A stretch of 64,000 nucleotides of DNA from Odontesthes bonariensis. Lineage: Eukaryota; Chordata; Actinopteri; Atheriniformes; Atherinopsidae. Each line of letters opens with the position of its first letter. The stretch's first letter is position 1. Shown piece after piece: positions 33,529 through 44,092 of this stretch. Made by a program: the position numbers and the translations under genes. Under the pieces are notes generated by a model. It did no database searches and was not told where the DNA came from. It worked only from the letters and a program-made list of their open reading frames with translations. The DNA lies in contig NC_134526.1 of NCBI RefSeq assembly GCF_027942865.1, forward strand, positions 2,162,470 to 2,226,469, in the 5' to 3' direction.

Positions 33529-34930
33529 ATTGTAAAAGTCTGTTGCTCACAGGCTTTTATTTTGTAATAGTCTGTTAATCACAGGCTTTTATTTTGTAAA
33601 AGTCTGTTGCTCACAGGCTTTTATTTTGTAAAAGTAATTATTTAACGCTGATAAATATTTTATCGCGCATTAACGCAGGTTTTATTATTTATTTTATTAT
33701 TGTAAAAGTGTTGCTCACAGGCTTTTATTTTGTAAAAGTCTGTCGCTCACAGGCTTTTATTATTGTAAAAGTCTGTTACTCACAGACTTTTATTTTGTAA
33801 AAGTGTTGCTCACAGGCTTTTATTTTGTAAAAGTCTGTTGCTCACAGGCTTTTATTTTGTAAAAGTGTTGCTCACAGGCTTTTATTTTGTAAAAGTCTGT
33901 TGCTCACAGGCTTTTATTTTGTAAAAGTCTGTCGCTCACAGGCTTTTATTTTGTAAAAGTCGGTTGCTCACAGACTTTTATTTTGTAAAAGTGTTGCTCA
34001 CAGGCTTTTATTTTGTAATAGTAATTATTTAACGCTGATAAATATTTTATCGCGCATTAACGCAGGTTTTATTATTTATTTTATTATTGTAAAAGTGTTG
34101 CTCACAGGCTTTTATTTTGTAAAAGTCTGTCGCTCACAGGCTTTTATTATTGTAAAAGTCTGTTACTCACAGACTTTTATTTTGTAAAAGTGTTGCTCAC
34201 AGGCTTTTATTTTGTAAAAGTCTGTTGCTCACATGCTTTTATTTTGTAAAAGTCTGTCACTCACAGGCTTTTATTTTGTAAAAGTCTGTTGCTCACAGAC
34301 TTTTATTTTGTAAAAGTGTTGCTCACAGGCTTTTATTTTGTAAAAGTCTGTTGCTCACAGGCTTTTATTTTGTAAAAGTCTGCTGCTCACAGGCTTTTAT
34401 TTTGTAAAACTCTGTTGCTCACAGGCTTTTATTTTGTAAAAGTCTGTTGCTCAAAGGGTTTTATTTTGTAAAAGTCTGCTGCTCACAGGCTTTTATTTTG
34501 TAAAAGTCTGTTGCTCACAGGCTTCTATTTTGTAAAAGTCTGTTGCTCACAGGCTTTTATTTTGTAAAAGTCTGTTGCTCATAGGCTTTTATTTTGTAAA
34601 AGTCTGTTGCTCACAGGCTTTTATTTTGTAAAAGTCTGTCGTTCACAGGCTTTTATTTTGTAAAAGTCTGTCGCTCACAGGCTTTTATTTTGTAAAAGTC
34701 TGTTGCTCACATGCTTTTATTTTGTAAAAGTCTGTTACTCACAGGCTTTTATTTTGTAAAAGTCTGTCACTCACAGGCTTTTATTTGGTAAAAGTCTGTC
34801 GCTCACAGGCTTTTATTTTGTAAAAGTCTGTTGCTCACAGGCTTTTATTTTGTAAAAGTCTGTTGCTCACAGGCTTTTATTCTGTAAAAGTCTGTTGCTC
34901 ACAGGCTTTTATTCTGTAAAAGTCTGCTGC
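33529..34930. repeat. 32-bp minisatellite inside hAT copy 2
   Basis: Units of cttttattttgtaaaagtct plus gttgctcacagg (32 bp; a 28-bp variant lacks ctgt), about 43 in all. A longer block with the hAT subterminal phrase atattttatcgcgcattaacg occurs three times (about 33486, 33658 and 34045), so part of the array grew by higher-order duplication. The sister elements have only about three or four units. Confidence 0.95.
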
Positions 34931-34978
34931 TGTCTGCTGTGGAACAGGAAAAGAAAGTAATCGGCGGATCCACCAAAC

Positions 34979-35284
34979 ATGGAGAAGGGTACGGAACTCT
35001 TACTCGGCCATTTTCATGTTAAAGTTCTTCCAGACGGCGGAGTCGACAGAACCAAAGTCATCTGTAAACACTGCCAAGTTGAATTGTCTTCTCAGCGTAG
35101 TAGTTCCAGTCTAAAATATCACTTAAAGGCAAAACACACAACTGATAGCAGCAAGTCATTCAAGGAAACAGACAGTGGAGCGAGGCTTCTACATAAAAAC
35201 TACAGAAAGATGCTGATGTTAAAAGTGTGTTTGCACAACAAATGTTATGGCACTTTCATTCATATGGCAGCACATTTAAAATAA
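34979..35284 (+). CDS. BED zinc-finger protein of a hAT element, 101 aa (copy 2)
   Basis: Intact frame from ATG to TAA. It starts MEKGTELLLGHFHVKVLPDG and then has the BED-type finger VICKHCQVEL ... LKYHLKAKH (C-x2-C ... H-x4-H) at about residues 29-54, followed by a basic tail rich in Lys and Ser. Length is far below a hAT transposase (500-700 aa); the RNase-H-like catalytic and dimerisation parts are absent. The protein is identical to that of the inverted copy at 39885-40190. It is a transposon-borne DNA-binding fragment; whether it is expressed is unknown. Confidence 0.65.
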   Translation: MEKGTELLLGHFHVKVLPDGGVDRTKVICKHCQVELSSQRSSSSLKYHLKAKHTTDSSKSFKETDSGARLLHKNYRKMLMLKVCLHNKCYGTFIHMAAHLK

Positions 35285-35523
35285 AGCTAAATGCTAAAAG
35301 CTATACGCTACTTTTGGATTCATTTTTGGATTCTGGGTACAAATGCGATTAATCGCGATTTATCAGGGAAATCATGTGATTAATTAGATTAAACATTTTA
35401 ATCGTTGCTTAGCCCTAATTTTCAGACATGTTTCCTTGTGAGGCCGGCTGTCAGAAGTCAGACTGTGAACAAAGAGCAGCATTTCTCAGGCAGGACCTCA
35501 CGAAGACTTCATGATCTCTACTA

Positions 35524-35932
35524 TTAAAGGGACAGTTCGGCACTTTTGACATGAAGCTGTATGACATCCCATACTAGCAATATCGTGCATGAACTATAGC
35601 TCAGTCTGCACAGCAGGCAGCAACAAAAGAAAAAAAACTAAAGGAAAAGGAAACAAAAAGGAAACAGAAAGAAAGGAAAGGTCTGACTTTTTCCTGGAGA
35701 ACGATTTTGTGATGCAAATGTATTACTCTGTTGAACGCATATTGTTTTGAGAAGCAAAACGCTTTATTTTTTAAACCCCAGCCAACTAGCCGGACTACCT
35801 TCATCAACACCAAAACGAGGCTGGAACTCTGCTCACAGGACGCAGCAGGGGGTAAGAAGATGTTCAGAAATGATGTTGCTGATATGGGATGTCATACAGC
35901 TTCATGTGAAAAGTGGCGGACTATCCCTTTAA
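35524..35932 (+). mobile_element. TTAA-type foldback element, complete short copy
   Basis: TTAAAGGGACAGTTCG on the left and ctatccctttaa on the right, with TTAA at both ends (35524-35527 and 35929-35932), as for piggyBac- or Kolobok-type insertions. The left arm is mostly deleted compared with the copy at 53965. The right arm carries the shared ccagccaactagccggacta block. No transposase. Confidence 0.8.
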
Positions 35933-36316
35933 AAATCCTTCCTTCATATGAGCCCAAATAAACAAGAATCTCTAAATACCTGAGGACTGCCGGCCTGCTG
36001 ATGAGCAGCAGTCTGCAGGAATCTCTGATATCTGTTGGTGGAATAAATCAAAAACCTGAGCATGTGCTTGTGTTCGATCAGCTTCCATAAAGACTCCCGA
36101 TCGATGGTCGGACTCATCGGTCCCAGCGACAGCTCGGAGGATGAGCTGCTTCCTAAAGAGAAAGCTGTGCTGCAGCGCTTACATGCTGACTGTTGTAACG
36201 AGCTGAAGGAGCCGATCCATCACCGGCTCCCTGAGGACGCTGCTGCAGTGCTGCCTGACTGTTTTTATCTGAAACGCAGCTCTAATTCATTCAGTCTGTT
36301 TGACTTTACTCAGCTC
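35933..36316. other. Unassigned sequence
   Basis: A 105-codon open frame begins at 36062 but has no recognised domain. Treated as noncoding. Confidence 0.25.
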
Positions 36317-36571
36317 CAGAGGTGGGTAGTAACCAGTAACATTTACTGGAGTACGTTTTTGAAAGCATTATACTTCTAGGAGTAGTTTTAAATCGCTATA
36401 CTTTTTACTTTTCCTTGAGTAGATGTGTGCAGCAGAAACTGTCCTCTTACTCCGCTACATTAGGCTACAATGAGCTGGTTACTTTTCTTCTTACCTCTTT
36501 GGTATTCTACGCCTCATTATTTTTATCCCCCCGCGTACGCCTCATTTAGATGTTTTATTCTGACAGAGAGA

Positions 36572-36750
36572 GGCTGTGTTCGAAACCGCATTCTGCATAC
36601 TATATACTGTATACTGCATACTGTATACTGCATACTGCATACTGCATACTACATACTACACACTGCATACTGTATACTGCATACTGCATACTGCATACTG
36701 TATACTGCATACTGCATACTGCATACTACATACTACACACTGCATACTGT

Positions 36751-36783
<33 letters not shown>

Positions 36784-37099
36784 ACATACTACATACTGTA
36801 TACTGTATACTGCATACTGCATACTGTATACTGTATACTGCATACTACATACTGCATACTGCATACTGCATACTACATACTGTATACTACATACTATATA
36901 CTGTATACTGCATACTGTATACTGCATACTACATACTGCATACTACATACTGTATACTGTATACTGCATACTGCATACTGTATACTGCATACTGCATACT
37001 GTATACTGTATACTGCATACTACATACTGCATACTGTATACTGCATACTGCATACTACATACTGTATACTGTATACTACATACTGTATACTGCATACTA

Positions 37100-37147
<48 letters not shown>

Positions 37148-37260
37148 ACATACTACATACTGCATACTACATACTGCATACTGTATACTGCATACTGCAT
37201 ACTACATACTATATACTGTATACTGCATACTGCATACTACATACTGTATACTGCATACTA

Positions 37261-37294
<34 letters not shown>

Positions 37295-38183
37295 ACATAC
37301 TATATACTGTATACTGCATACTGTATACTGCATACTGCATACTGCATACTACATACTGTATACTGTATACTGCATACTGCATACTACATACTGTATACTG
37401 CATACTACATACTGCATACTGTATACTGCATACTGCATACTATATACTGTATACTGTATACTGCATACTGCATACTACATACTATATACTGTATACTGCA
37501 TACTGCATACTGTATACAACATACTGCATACTGTATACTGTATACTGCATACTGCATACTGTATACTGCATACTGCATACTATATACTACATACTCATCG
37601 ATCAGACAGTATGCAGAGCGTTTACCCACAATGCATTTGGCTCCTGCCCGAGCTGAAATCAGCCAGCCTGAAGCTGATTTCTCTTAAGCTCTAAACTCTG
37701 TAAACTTTAGCAACATTTGAAACATTTTCAGGTGAGAAAGTAGTCGTTTAGATCCCCAACGTGTTGAAAACCTGACAAAATACCGGCTGTTTACAATTTT
37801 GTTCCCACGAATTCGGCGCTACTAAAGCTAGCCGCAGTGAGCAACGCACTTCCGGTTATTTTCACAAAATAAAATACCTGTTGCCTTTTATCATAGGGAA
37901 AGCCATTACTATACAATTGGTGCTTTTGTTTTGAAAACAGGAAGTGAACCTACCCTCGTTGTAGCTAGCTTGAAACTGCCGTTTTGACAGGAAATGACGA
38001 TCGGCGACGTCACATTACGTTGCATCTTGGGTAGTTTGAGTATGAGTAGTAACCTCATGATGCATACCCAACATTTAGGAGAATCTAGTATGCATCCGGG
38101 ATCTTCTCGCTTACTCAAACTCGCATACTAACTCAAAATGTTAGTAGGAGTAGTAGGAGAAGTATGCGGTTTGGAACACAGCC
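36572..38183 (-). mobile_element. GGCTGTGTTCGAAACCGC-family element, reversed, with 10-bp array
   Basis: ggctgtgttcgaaaccgcat at the left and its inverse (atgcggtttggaacacagcc) at the right. The unique part (37600-38160) is the reverse complement of the unique part of the copy at 31487. The array of 36592-37595 occupies the corresponding place. AGA stands on both outer sides but is too short to prove a target duplication. Confidence 0.85.
36592..37595. repeat. 10-bp array (CATACTGCATACTGTATA)
   Basis: About 100 decamer units with gcata, acata and gtata variants. Open frames over the array, up to about 400 codons, are repeats of the ILHTAYC type and are artefacts. Confidence 0.95.
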
Positions 38184-38333
38184 AGAAACTTCCACCAAAG
38201 GCTCTACCACCTGACTGTGTTCCACCAATCAGACGCAGCCGTGCAGTCTGGTCACGTGACCGTACTCGATCTCAGCGGCGGGACGGGTTAGCTTTAGCAT
38301 TAGCAGTCGTAGCAAACAAACAAAGAAACAGAT

Positions 38334-38520
38334 GAAAAATGTCAGAACCAACGGTGGGAAATGAAGACGCAGACGAGGCCTCATACTGAAAGCATGTTTA
38401 CCTTACAAAGAGTGAGAAACAGCAGCTACATTATGTGTCTTCTGTGTCAACCAAAACAAACGCACATTTCAGCAGAAACTCAACATCTAACTTGAGGAAA
38501 CATGTAGCGCTAAGTTTCCT
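38334..38520 (+). pseudogene. Frameshifted BED zinc-finger relic of a hAT transposase
   Basis: One frame reads YIMCLLCQPKQTHISA (C-x2-C). After a one-base slip the next frame reads NSTSNLRKHVA, giving the SNL-x2-H end of a BED finger. The sequence belongs to the CAGAGGTGGG hAT element and is unlike the other two BED families in the window. Confidence 0.65.
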
Positions 38521-38559
38521 AAACTCGTTTTTTCCCCCATGGATAGGTGAATGTTTGTT

Positions 38560-39003
38560 TTTTGTCATGGGACTATGTTTTTAGGTCATGTTTGGTTTTA
38601 GATCACGTTTTAGTCATGTCTTAGTTTAGTTCTTAGTTTTCCCATGTTTTAGTTTCCCTGCAATTAGTTTCATTCACGTCACCTGCACTCATTTCCATCA
38701 GCTGCACTCATCAGTTCCCCACAGTACTTAAGTTCCCTGTTTGCCTTCAGTTTTTGTGAGATCCTTGCACCATACTTATGCACCATCACGCCACGTCAAG
38801 TGTTTCAAAGTTAAGTATTTATCCATGCCATGCTAAGTTGTATTTTGTTCCTAGTCTTGTTAATGTTTCATTTGATTCCACAGTTTAAGTTTCTTTGTTA
38901 TCCGGTTCAGCCGCGCCTTTTGTTTGTTACTTTGTTTTTGTAAAATAAATTTAGTTTGCTTTTTGAAGTCCGCATCCGTGTCCTTCTCACACACCAAACT
39001 GAC
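38560..39003 (+). mobile_element. Possible solo LTR
   Basis: T-rich opening with tcatgt/tagtt motifs, a middle cctgcactcatttccatcag block, a cagtacttaagttccctg promoter-like spot, aaataaa at about 38943 and an ending aactgaca. This order resembles a Gypsy-type solo LTR of fish. Ends and target duplication were not established. Confidence 0.3.
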
Positions 39004-39884
39004 ATGTTTTATGTTACATATGGGTTACATATGTTTCAAACATTTCCTAAGTCTCTTATATTTTTTATTGAAGTTCTTGAATTTACCTGGATTATTTTAA
39101 TTTAAGCTATTTTGTAATTAGTGAATTCATTTTAATTTATTTTATCAGTTGGATGAACTCTAATTTTCCTAAAGATGATTATTTAGTATTTTTGTCTGTC
39201 TGATTGAATGCTTGTGTTAACAAATAAATCAGACGTTACTCAACAGTTACTCAGTACTTGAGTAGTTTTTTCACCAAGCACTTTTTTACTCTTACTCAAG
39301 TAATTATTTTACTTTTACTTGAGTACAGTTTTTGGCTGCTCCACCCACCTCTGGTTATTTCAGATTTTCCATCAGTTTGAACAGTCGAGCAGATAAAATG
39401 TGGGCGGGTGAAGAGGACCAGTCTGTTGTTATAATAAAAGATCTGCATCATGTCGGAGCCAAAGCTAAATGGAGGAGCGGAAACAAACGTAATTAACGGA
39501 CAGTCGTTAGGCAGCTGCAGCTGCTGGAGTTAATCCTTCCACTGAAAAAGGAACAAAAGCAACATCAGGTTAATTGCTGAGGGAGTCGGCTGTTTAGACC
39601 CAAACCACGGTCGGGATTTGGATTAAAGACCCTTTAATGATCTTTTTCCTGCACCTCAAATGTAGGCCGGATATTAAACACACCCCTCTGTGAAAAATGC
39701 TGAGAAATACTTATTGTTTGTTGTATTAATGTTAATTAGTTTATATATTTGTAGGGCTGGGCAACGATTAAAATGTTTAATCTAATTAATCACATGATTT
39801 CCCTGATTAATCACGATTAATCTCATTTGTACGCAGAATCCCAAAATGAATCCAAAAGTAGTGCATAGCTTTTAGCATTTAGCT

Positions 39885-40190
39885 TTATTTTAAATGTGCT
39901 GCCATATGAATGAAAGTGCCATAACATTTGTTGTGCAAACACACTTTTAACATCAGCATCTTTCTGTAGTTTTTATGTAGAAGCCTCGCTCCACTGTCTG
40001 TTTCCTTGAATGACTTGCTGCTATCAGTTGTGTGTTTTGCCTTTAAGTGATATTTTAGACTGGAACTACTACGCTGAGAAGACAATTCAACTTGGCAGTG
40101 TTTACAGATGACTTTGGTTCTGTCGACTCCGCCGTCTGGAAGAACTTTAACATGAAAATGGCCGAGTAAAAGTTCCGTACCTTTCTCCAT
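39885..40190 (-). CDS. BED zinc-finger protein of a hAT element, 101 aa (copy 3)
   Basis: Intact 101-codon frame with the same predicted protein as the copy at 34979-35284. The C-x2-C ... H-x4-H finger and start codon are preserved. The copies lie in opposite orientation about 4.6 kb apart. Identity of the protein points either to recent transposition from a common source or to gene conversion. No catalytic domain follows. Confidence 0.65.
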   Translation of the reverse strand: MEKGTELLLGHFHVKVLPDGGVDRTKVICKHCQVELSSQRSSSSLKYHLKAKHTTDSSKSFKETDSGARLLHKNYRKMLMLKVCLHNKCYGTFIHMAAHLK

Positions 40191-40363
40191 GTTTGGTGGA
40201 TCCGCCGATTACTTTCTTTTCCTGTTCCACAGCAGCAGACTTTTACAAAATAAAAGCCTGTGAGCAACAGACTTTTACAAAATAAAAGCATGTGAGCAAC
40301 AGACTTTTACAAAATAAAAGCCTGTGAGCAACATACTTTTACGAAATAAAATAAATAATAAAA

Positions 40364-40545
40364 CAGGGGTGGTCCATGGCGTAGTGGGTTGAGCAGGCGC
40401 CCCATGTACAGAGGCTATAGTCCTCGTTGCAGCTGGCCCCGGTTCGCGTCCCGCAACGGACGGCCCTGTGCTGCGTGTTGTTCCCCCTCTCTCTGCTTCC
40501 TGTCTCTCTGAACTTTCCATCAAAGGCACAAAAGCCCCCCAAAAA
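40364..40545 (+). mobile_element. tRNA-derived SINE nested in hAT copy 3
   Basis: Starts caggggtggtccatggcgta. The A box (TGGCGTAGTGGG) and a B box with one change (GGTTCGCGTCC) are visible. The body ends ctctgaactttccatcaaag and then an A-rich tail. Same relative position and orientation as the SINE in copy 1. Confidence 0.85.
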
Positions 40546-40650
40546 TTATATATAAAACAAAAAACGTCATTAATGCGCGATAAAATATTTATCGGCGTTA
40601 AATAACTAACGACTTAACGCGATAATGTGCGATAAAGCCCTATATATTTG

Positions 40651-40990
40651 TCATCAGAGGCGTTGAGCCACAGATTTAATGACAACAAATGAAATTGAAT
40701 TAAAATAGTTGGGGCTGATTTCTCACGTCTCACAGATTTATTGTAAAGTCGAACTGAGGAAAAGTTTGTGTTGGACAGGATTCGAACCAGCGACCTCTCG
40801 TTTGAAGGTTGAAGGTGTGCGAGGAAACATCATCAGAAGAACTGAATCAGAAAATACTGAGTAAAGTTAGATTTTTTTTAGCTTTTAATGAGAAAAGCTC
40901 CGTATTTTTCAGTTTCCATCCAAGTTCCTGACAAGGAAATTTGACTTTTGAATTATGTTTTTAAATTATTTACCAGAAATTCCTGTTTGT
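40651..40990. other. Unassigned sequence with a tRNA-like T-arm
   Basis: On the minus strand around 40768-40790 there is GGTTCGAATCC in a T-arm-like context, but no acceptor-stem pairing or A box was found, so a tRNA gene is not called. No other feature seen. Confidence 0.25.
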
Positions 40991-41256
40991 AGGGACCGAG
41001 CAGTGAAACTGTAAGGACCCTATTGTATCTGAAAGGTTTATTATTATTCCACCGTCTTATTCTTTGCAAAAGGTGCTCGAAAACTCTTGAAATTTTGCAT
41101 GCGCCACCTGCCAGTCGACGACGTGAAAGAATCTAAACTTTCTATTTTTGGGAGTCGCTCATTGACTTTGTAGCACCCCCATTGGGGTTAGTTTCACGTG
41201 GAACGACTAAATTCAGTACACTCATTCATCATGTCCAGACGCACTGAGGTGAGGTG
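40991..41256 (+). repeat. Transposon relic beginning AGGGACCGAGCAGTGAAACT
   Basis: Matches 4722-5000 over most of its length and is then replaced by the 20-bp array at the point where the sister copy continues. Noncoding. Confidence 0.65.
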
Positions 41257-41259
41257 AAA

Positions 41260-42822
41260 GAACGTTGGCGGTTGTAGAAGAACGTTGGCTGTGGTGGTGG
41301 AAGAACGTTGGCTGTGGTGGAAGAACGTTGGCTGTGGTGGAAGAACGTTGGCGGTTGTAGAAGAACGTTGGCTGTGGTGGAAGAACGTTGGCGGTTGTAG
41401 AAGAACGTTGGCTGTGGTGGAAGAACGTTGGCGGTTGTAGAAGAACGTTGGCTGTGGTGGTGGAAGAACGTTGGCTGTGGTGGAAGAACGTTGGCGGTTG
41501 TAGAAGAACGTTGGCTGTGGTGGAAGAACGTTGGCGGTTGTAGAAGAACGTTGGCTGTGGTGGAAGAACGTTGGCGGTTGTAGAAGAACGTTGGCTGTGG
41601 TGGTGGAAGAACGTTGGCTGTGGTGGAAGAACGTTGGCTGTGGTGGAAGAACGTTGGCGGTTGTAGAAGAACGTTGGCTGTGGTGGAAGAACGTTGGCGG
41701 TTGTAGAAGAACGTTGGCTGTGGTGGAAGAACGTTGGCGGTTGTAGAAGAACGTTGGCTGTGGTGGAAGAACGTTGGCTGTGGTGGAAGAACGTTGGCTG
41801 TGGTGGAAGAACGTTGGCTGTGGTGGAAGAACGTTGGCTGTTGTAGAAGAACGTTGGCTGTGGTGGAAGAACGTTGGCTGTTGTAGAAGAACGTTGGCTG
41901 TGGCGGAAGAACGTTGGCTGTGGCGGAAGAACGTTGGCTGTGGTGGAAGAACGTTGGCTGTGGTGGAAGAACGTTGGCTGTGGTGGAAGAACGTTGGCTG
42001 TGGTGGAAGAACGTTGGCTGTTGTAGAAGAAAGTTGGCTGTGGTGGAAGAACGTTGGCTGTGGTGGAAGAACGTTGGCTGTTGTAGAAGAACGTTGGCTG
42101 TGGTGGAAGAACGTTGGCTGTTGTAGAAGAACGTTGGCTGTGGTGGAAGAACGTTGGCTGTGGTGGAAGAACTTTGGCTGTGGTGGAAGAACGTTGGCTG
42201 TGGTGGAAGAACGTTGGCTGTGGTGGAAGAACGTTGGCTGTGGTGGAAGAACGTTGGCTGTGGTGGAAGAACGTTGGCTGTGGTGGAAGAACGTTGGCTG
42301 TGGTGGAAGAACGTTGGCTGTGGTGGATGAACGTTGGCTGTGGTGGAAGAACGTTGGCTGTGGTGGATGAACGTTGGCTGTTGTAGAAGAACGTTGGCTG
42401 TGGTGGAAGAACGTTGGCTGTGGAGGATGAACGTTGGCTGTTGTAGAAGAACGTTGGCTGTGGTGGAAGAACGTTGGCTGTGGTGGAAGAACGTTGGCTG
42501 TGGTGGAAGAACGTTGGCTGTGGTGGAAGAACGTTGGCTGTTGTAGAAGAACGTTGGCTGTGGTGGAAGAACGTTGGCTGTGGTGGAAGAACGTTGGCTG
42601 TGGTGGAAGAACGTTGGCTGTGGTGGAAGAACGTTGGCTGTGGTGGAAGAATGTTGGCTGTGGTGGATGGACGTTGGCTGTGGTGGAAGGACGTTGGCTG
42701 TGGTGGAAGAATGTTGGCTGTGGTGGAAGAATGTTGGCTGTGGTGGAAGAATGTTGGCTGTGGTGGAAGAATGTTGGCTGTGGTGGAAGAATGTTGGCTG
42801 TGGTGGAAGAATGTTGGCGGTT
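41260..42822. repeat. 20-bp minisatellite (GAAGAACGTTGGCTGTGGTG)
   Basis: About 78 units. The first third (41260-41750) alternates two variants, ggcggttgtagaagaacgtt and ggctgtggtggaagaacgtt, as a 40-bp higher-order unit, with occasional three-base gtg insertions. The rest is nearly uniform 20-mers, ending with atgtt variants. Because 20 is not a multiple of three and no frame has a stop, the minus strand is open for 535 codons and plus-strand frames are also open. Confidence 0.96.
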
Positions 42823-42839
42823 GCCTCAGCCATCATCGG

Positions 42840-43835
42840 TCAGAACCGGTGACCTTTAAACGAGCCTCCGGACAGTTTCAGAGCTGCACCTCGATGACGC
42901 AGCCCAATTAAGATTCGACCTCCAGTGAAGTTGTGTCCTCAGCAAATTAGAGAATAGAGATCCATCGTATGTTTCGTAAGGACCTCACTGCCCCTGTGGT
43001 TCCATTTTTATGCACCATTGGGTGGAGCTTTGGTGGGTGCTACCTCCTCCTCCTCCACCACCCCTCCAGCCTCCGGCATCCCAATGCCAGCAGCTTCGTG
43101 GCTCCTCCTTCTGTCATAAGAATCTCTTTGGTTTGTCGTTCTGATCAAAAAGCGAAAAGCTTTCAGGAAACAATCCATCGTCATGGTGCCGATCGACACT
43201 CTTCTTCTTCTTCTTCACACTTTACTCACAGAGTAGATGTTGGAGGCAGCCATGTTGCTGCAGCTCCAAACTCTTTAATCAAACCTCCTGATTTAGTGTT
43301 TGACATTGCTGGATTTTATATTTAAGTAAAACTTGAGTCAAACCGGTTTTTAAATCGATGAACACAATGACAGAGTCCTTGTTCATATCGACCAAAGTTT
43401 TTAATTTAATTTTGATGAGCCGACTGTTTCTTTAAATCAATATGTCTTTTTTTTTAGCATTTATAATCCTTTTTAAACAGACAGTGAAAGTTAATACTCT
43501 GATTTTAGGCGGATCGGTAGAAAATCTGACAGGGAACACTTGATATAAAATGAAACTGTTAGTTGAAAATCAGCAGCAGTTGCATCCGAATCATGATGCA
43601 GTTTTTCCCTGGTGGAAGAGATGCCGACCGAGCGGCTTCCAGCTGCGTTTTTACTGTAAAACACTGGAACAGTTGGGCTGAAACATGGCAGAAAGCCTCC
43701 CGGGACGCGAAAATAATGAATGAAATGCTGACACAACATCATGAAAGCAGCACGACTCCACCGATGCACGAACATGTCTGAGTCTCACAAACACACTCCG
43801 GCTGGAGATGCACCAAATTCATCATGCTGACAAAA
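42840..43835. other. Unassigned sequence
   Basis: No recognised gene. Short open frames at 42969 and 43491 lack domains. A (ctt)n run lies at about 43199-43215. Confidence 0.25.
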
Positions 43836-43837
43836 GG

Positions 43838-44092
43838 CGGGATGGAGGCAGGATGGAAGCAGGATGGAGGCAGGATGGAGGCGGGATGGAGGCAGGATGG
43901 AAGCAGGATGGAAGCAGGATGGAGGCAGGATGGAAGCAGGATGGAAGCAGGATGGAAGCAGAATGGAAGCGGGATGGAAGTGGGATGGAAGCGGGACGGA
44001 AGTGGGATGGAAGCGGAATGGAAGTGGGATGGAAGCGGAATGGAAGTGGGATGGAAGCAGGATGGAAGCGGGATGGAAGCAGGATGCAGCTG
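43838..44092. repeat. 11-bp minisatellite (CAGGATGGAAG)
   Basis: About 23 units with aggc/aagc/aagt variation. Overlapping open frames of about 100 codons on both strands (WKQDGSRMEAG types) are array artefacts. Confidence 0.93.

Larger units (their letters stand above)
33430..35417 (+). mobile_element. Non-autonomous hAT element with BED ORF and expanded internal array (copy 2)
   Basis: The right end (gcttagcccta) and body match the hAT copies at 645 and 39752. The left end is diverged (TAG then the ttatcgcgtt block). Likely target duplication CTTTTCAG/ATTTTCAG (33422-33429 and 35418-35425), 7 of 8 identical. It is more than twice as long as its sisters because of the 32-bp array. It lacks the SINE seen in both sisters. 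Confidence 0.82.
36317..39353 (+). mobile_element. hAT-like outer element (CAGAGGTGGGTAG ends), nested insertions inside
   Basis: The left end CAGAGGTGGGTAG and right end CCACCCACCTCTG are inverted, with the usual gagta/actcaag subterminal motifs on both sides. The 8-bp flanks do not match, so the edges may have mutated. Inside lie a GGCTGTG-family element (36572-38183), a frameshifted BED finger (about 38334-38520), and a possible solo LTR (about 38560-39003). Confidence 0.7.
39752..40642 (-). mobile_element. Non-autonomous hAT element with BED ORF and SINE (copy 3)
   Basis: TAGGGCTGGGC at the left and AAAGCCCTA at the right, with an exact 8-bp target duplication TATATTTG (39744-39751 and 40643-40650). 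It carries the intact BED frame on the minus strand, about four units of the 32-bp repeat and the same SINE as copy 1. Confidence 0.92.

Noticed and set aside
36470..37694. Three overlapping frames of about 370-405 codons with ILHTAYC repeats; similar ones at 31964-32668 and 48986-49426
   Set aside because: Decamer arrays read in several frames; all three frames are open at once, which is unlike a real gene.
40742..40800. Possible tRNA gene (T-arm-like GGTTCGAATCC on the minus strand)
   Set aside because: No A box, anticodon stem or acceptor pairing could be found. At best a SINE or tRNA scrap.
41229..42836. 535-codon minus-strand open frame (Pro/Gln/Thr/His-rich) and matching plus-strand frames
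   Set aside because: It lies wholly over the 20-bp array. The unit has no stop in any frame, so long open frames on both strands are expected by chance.
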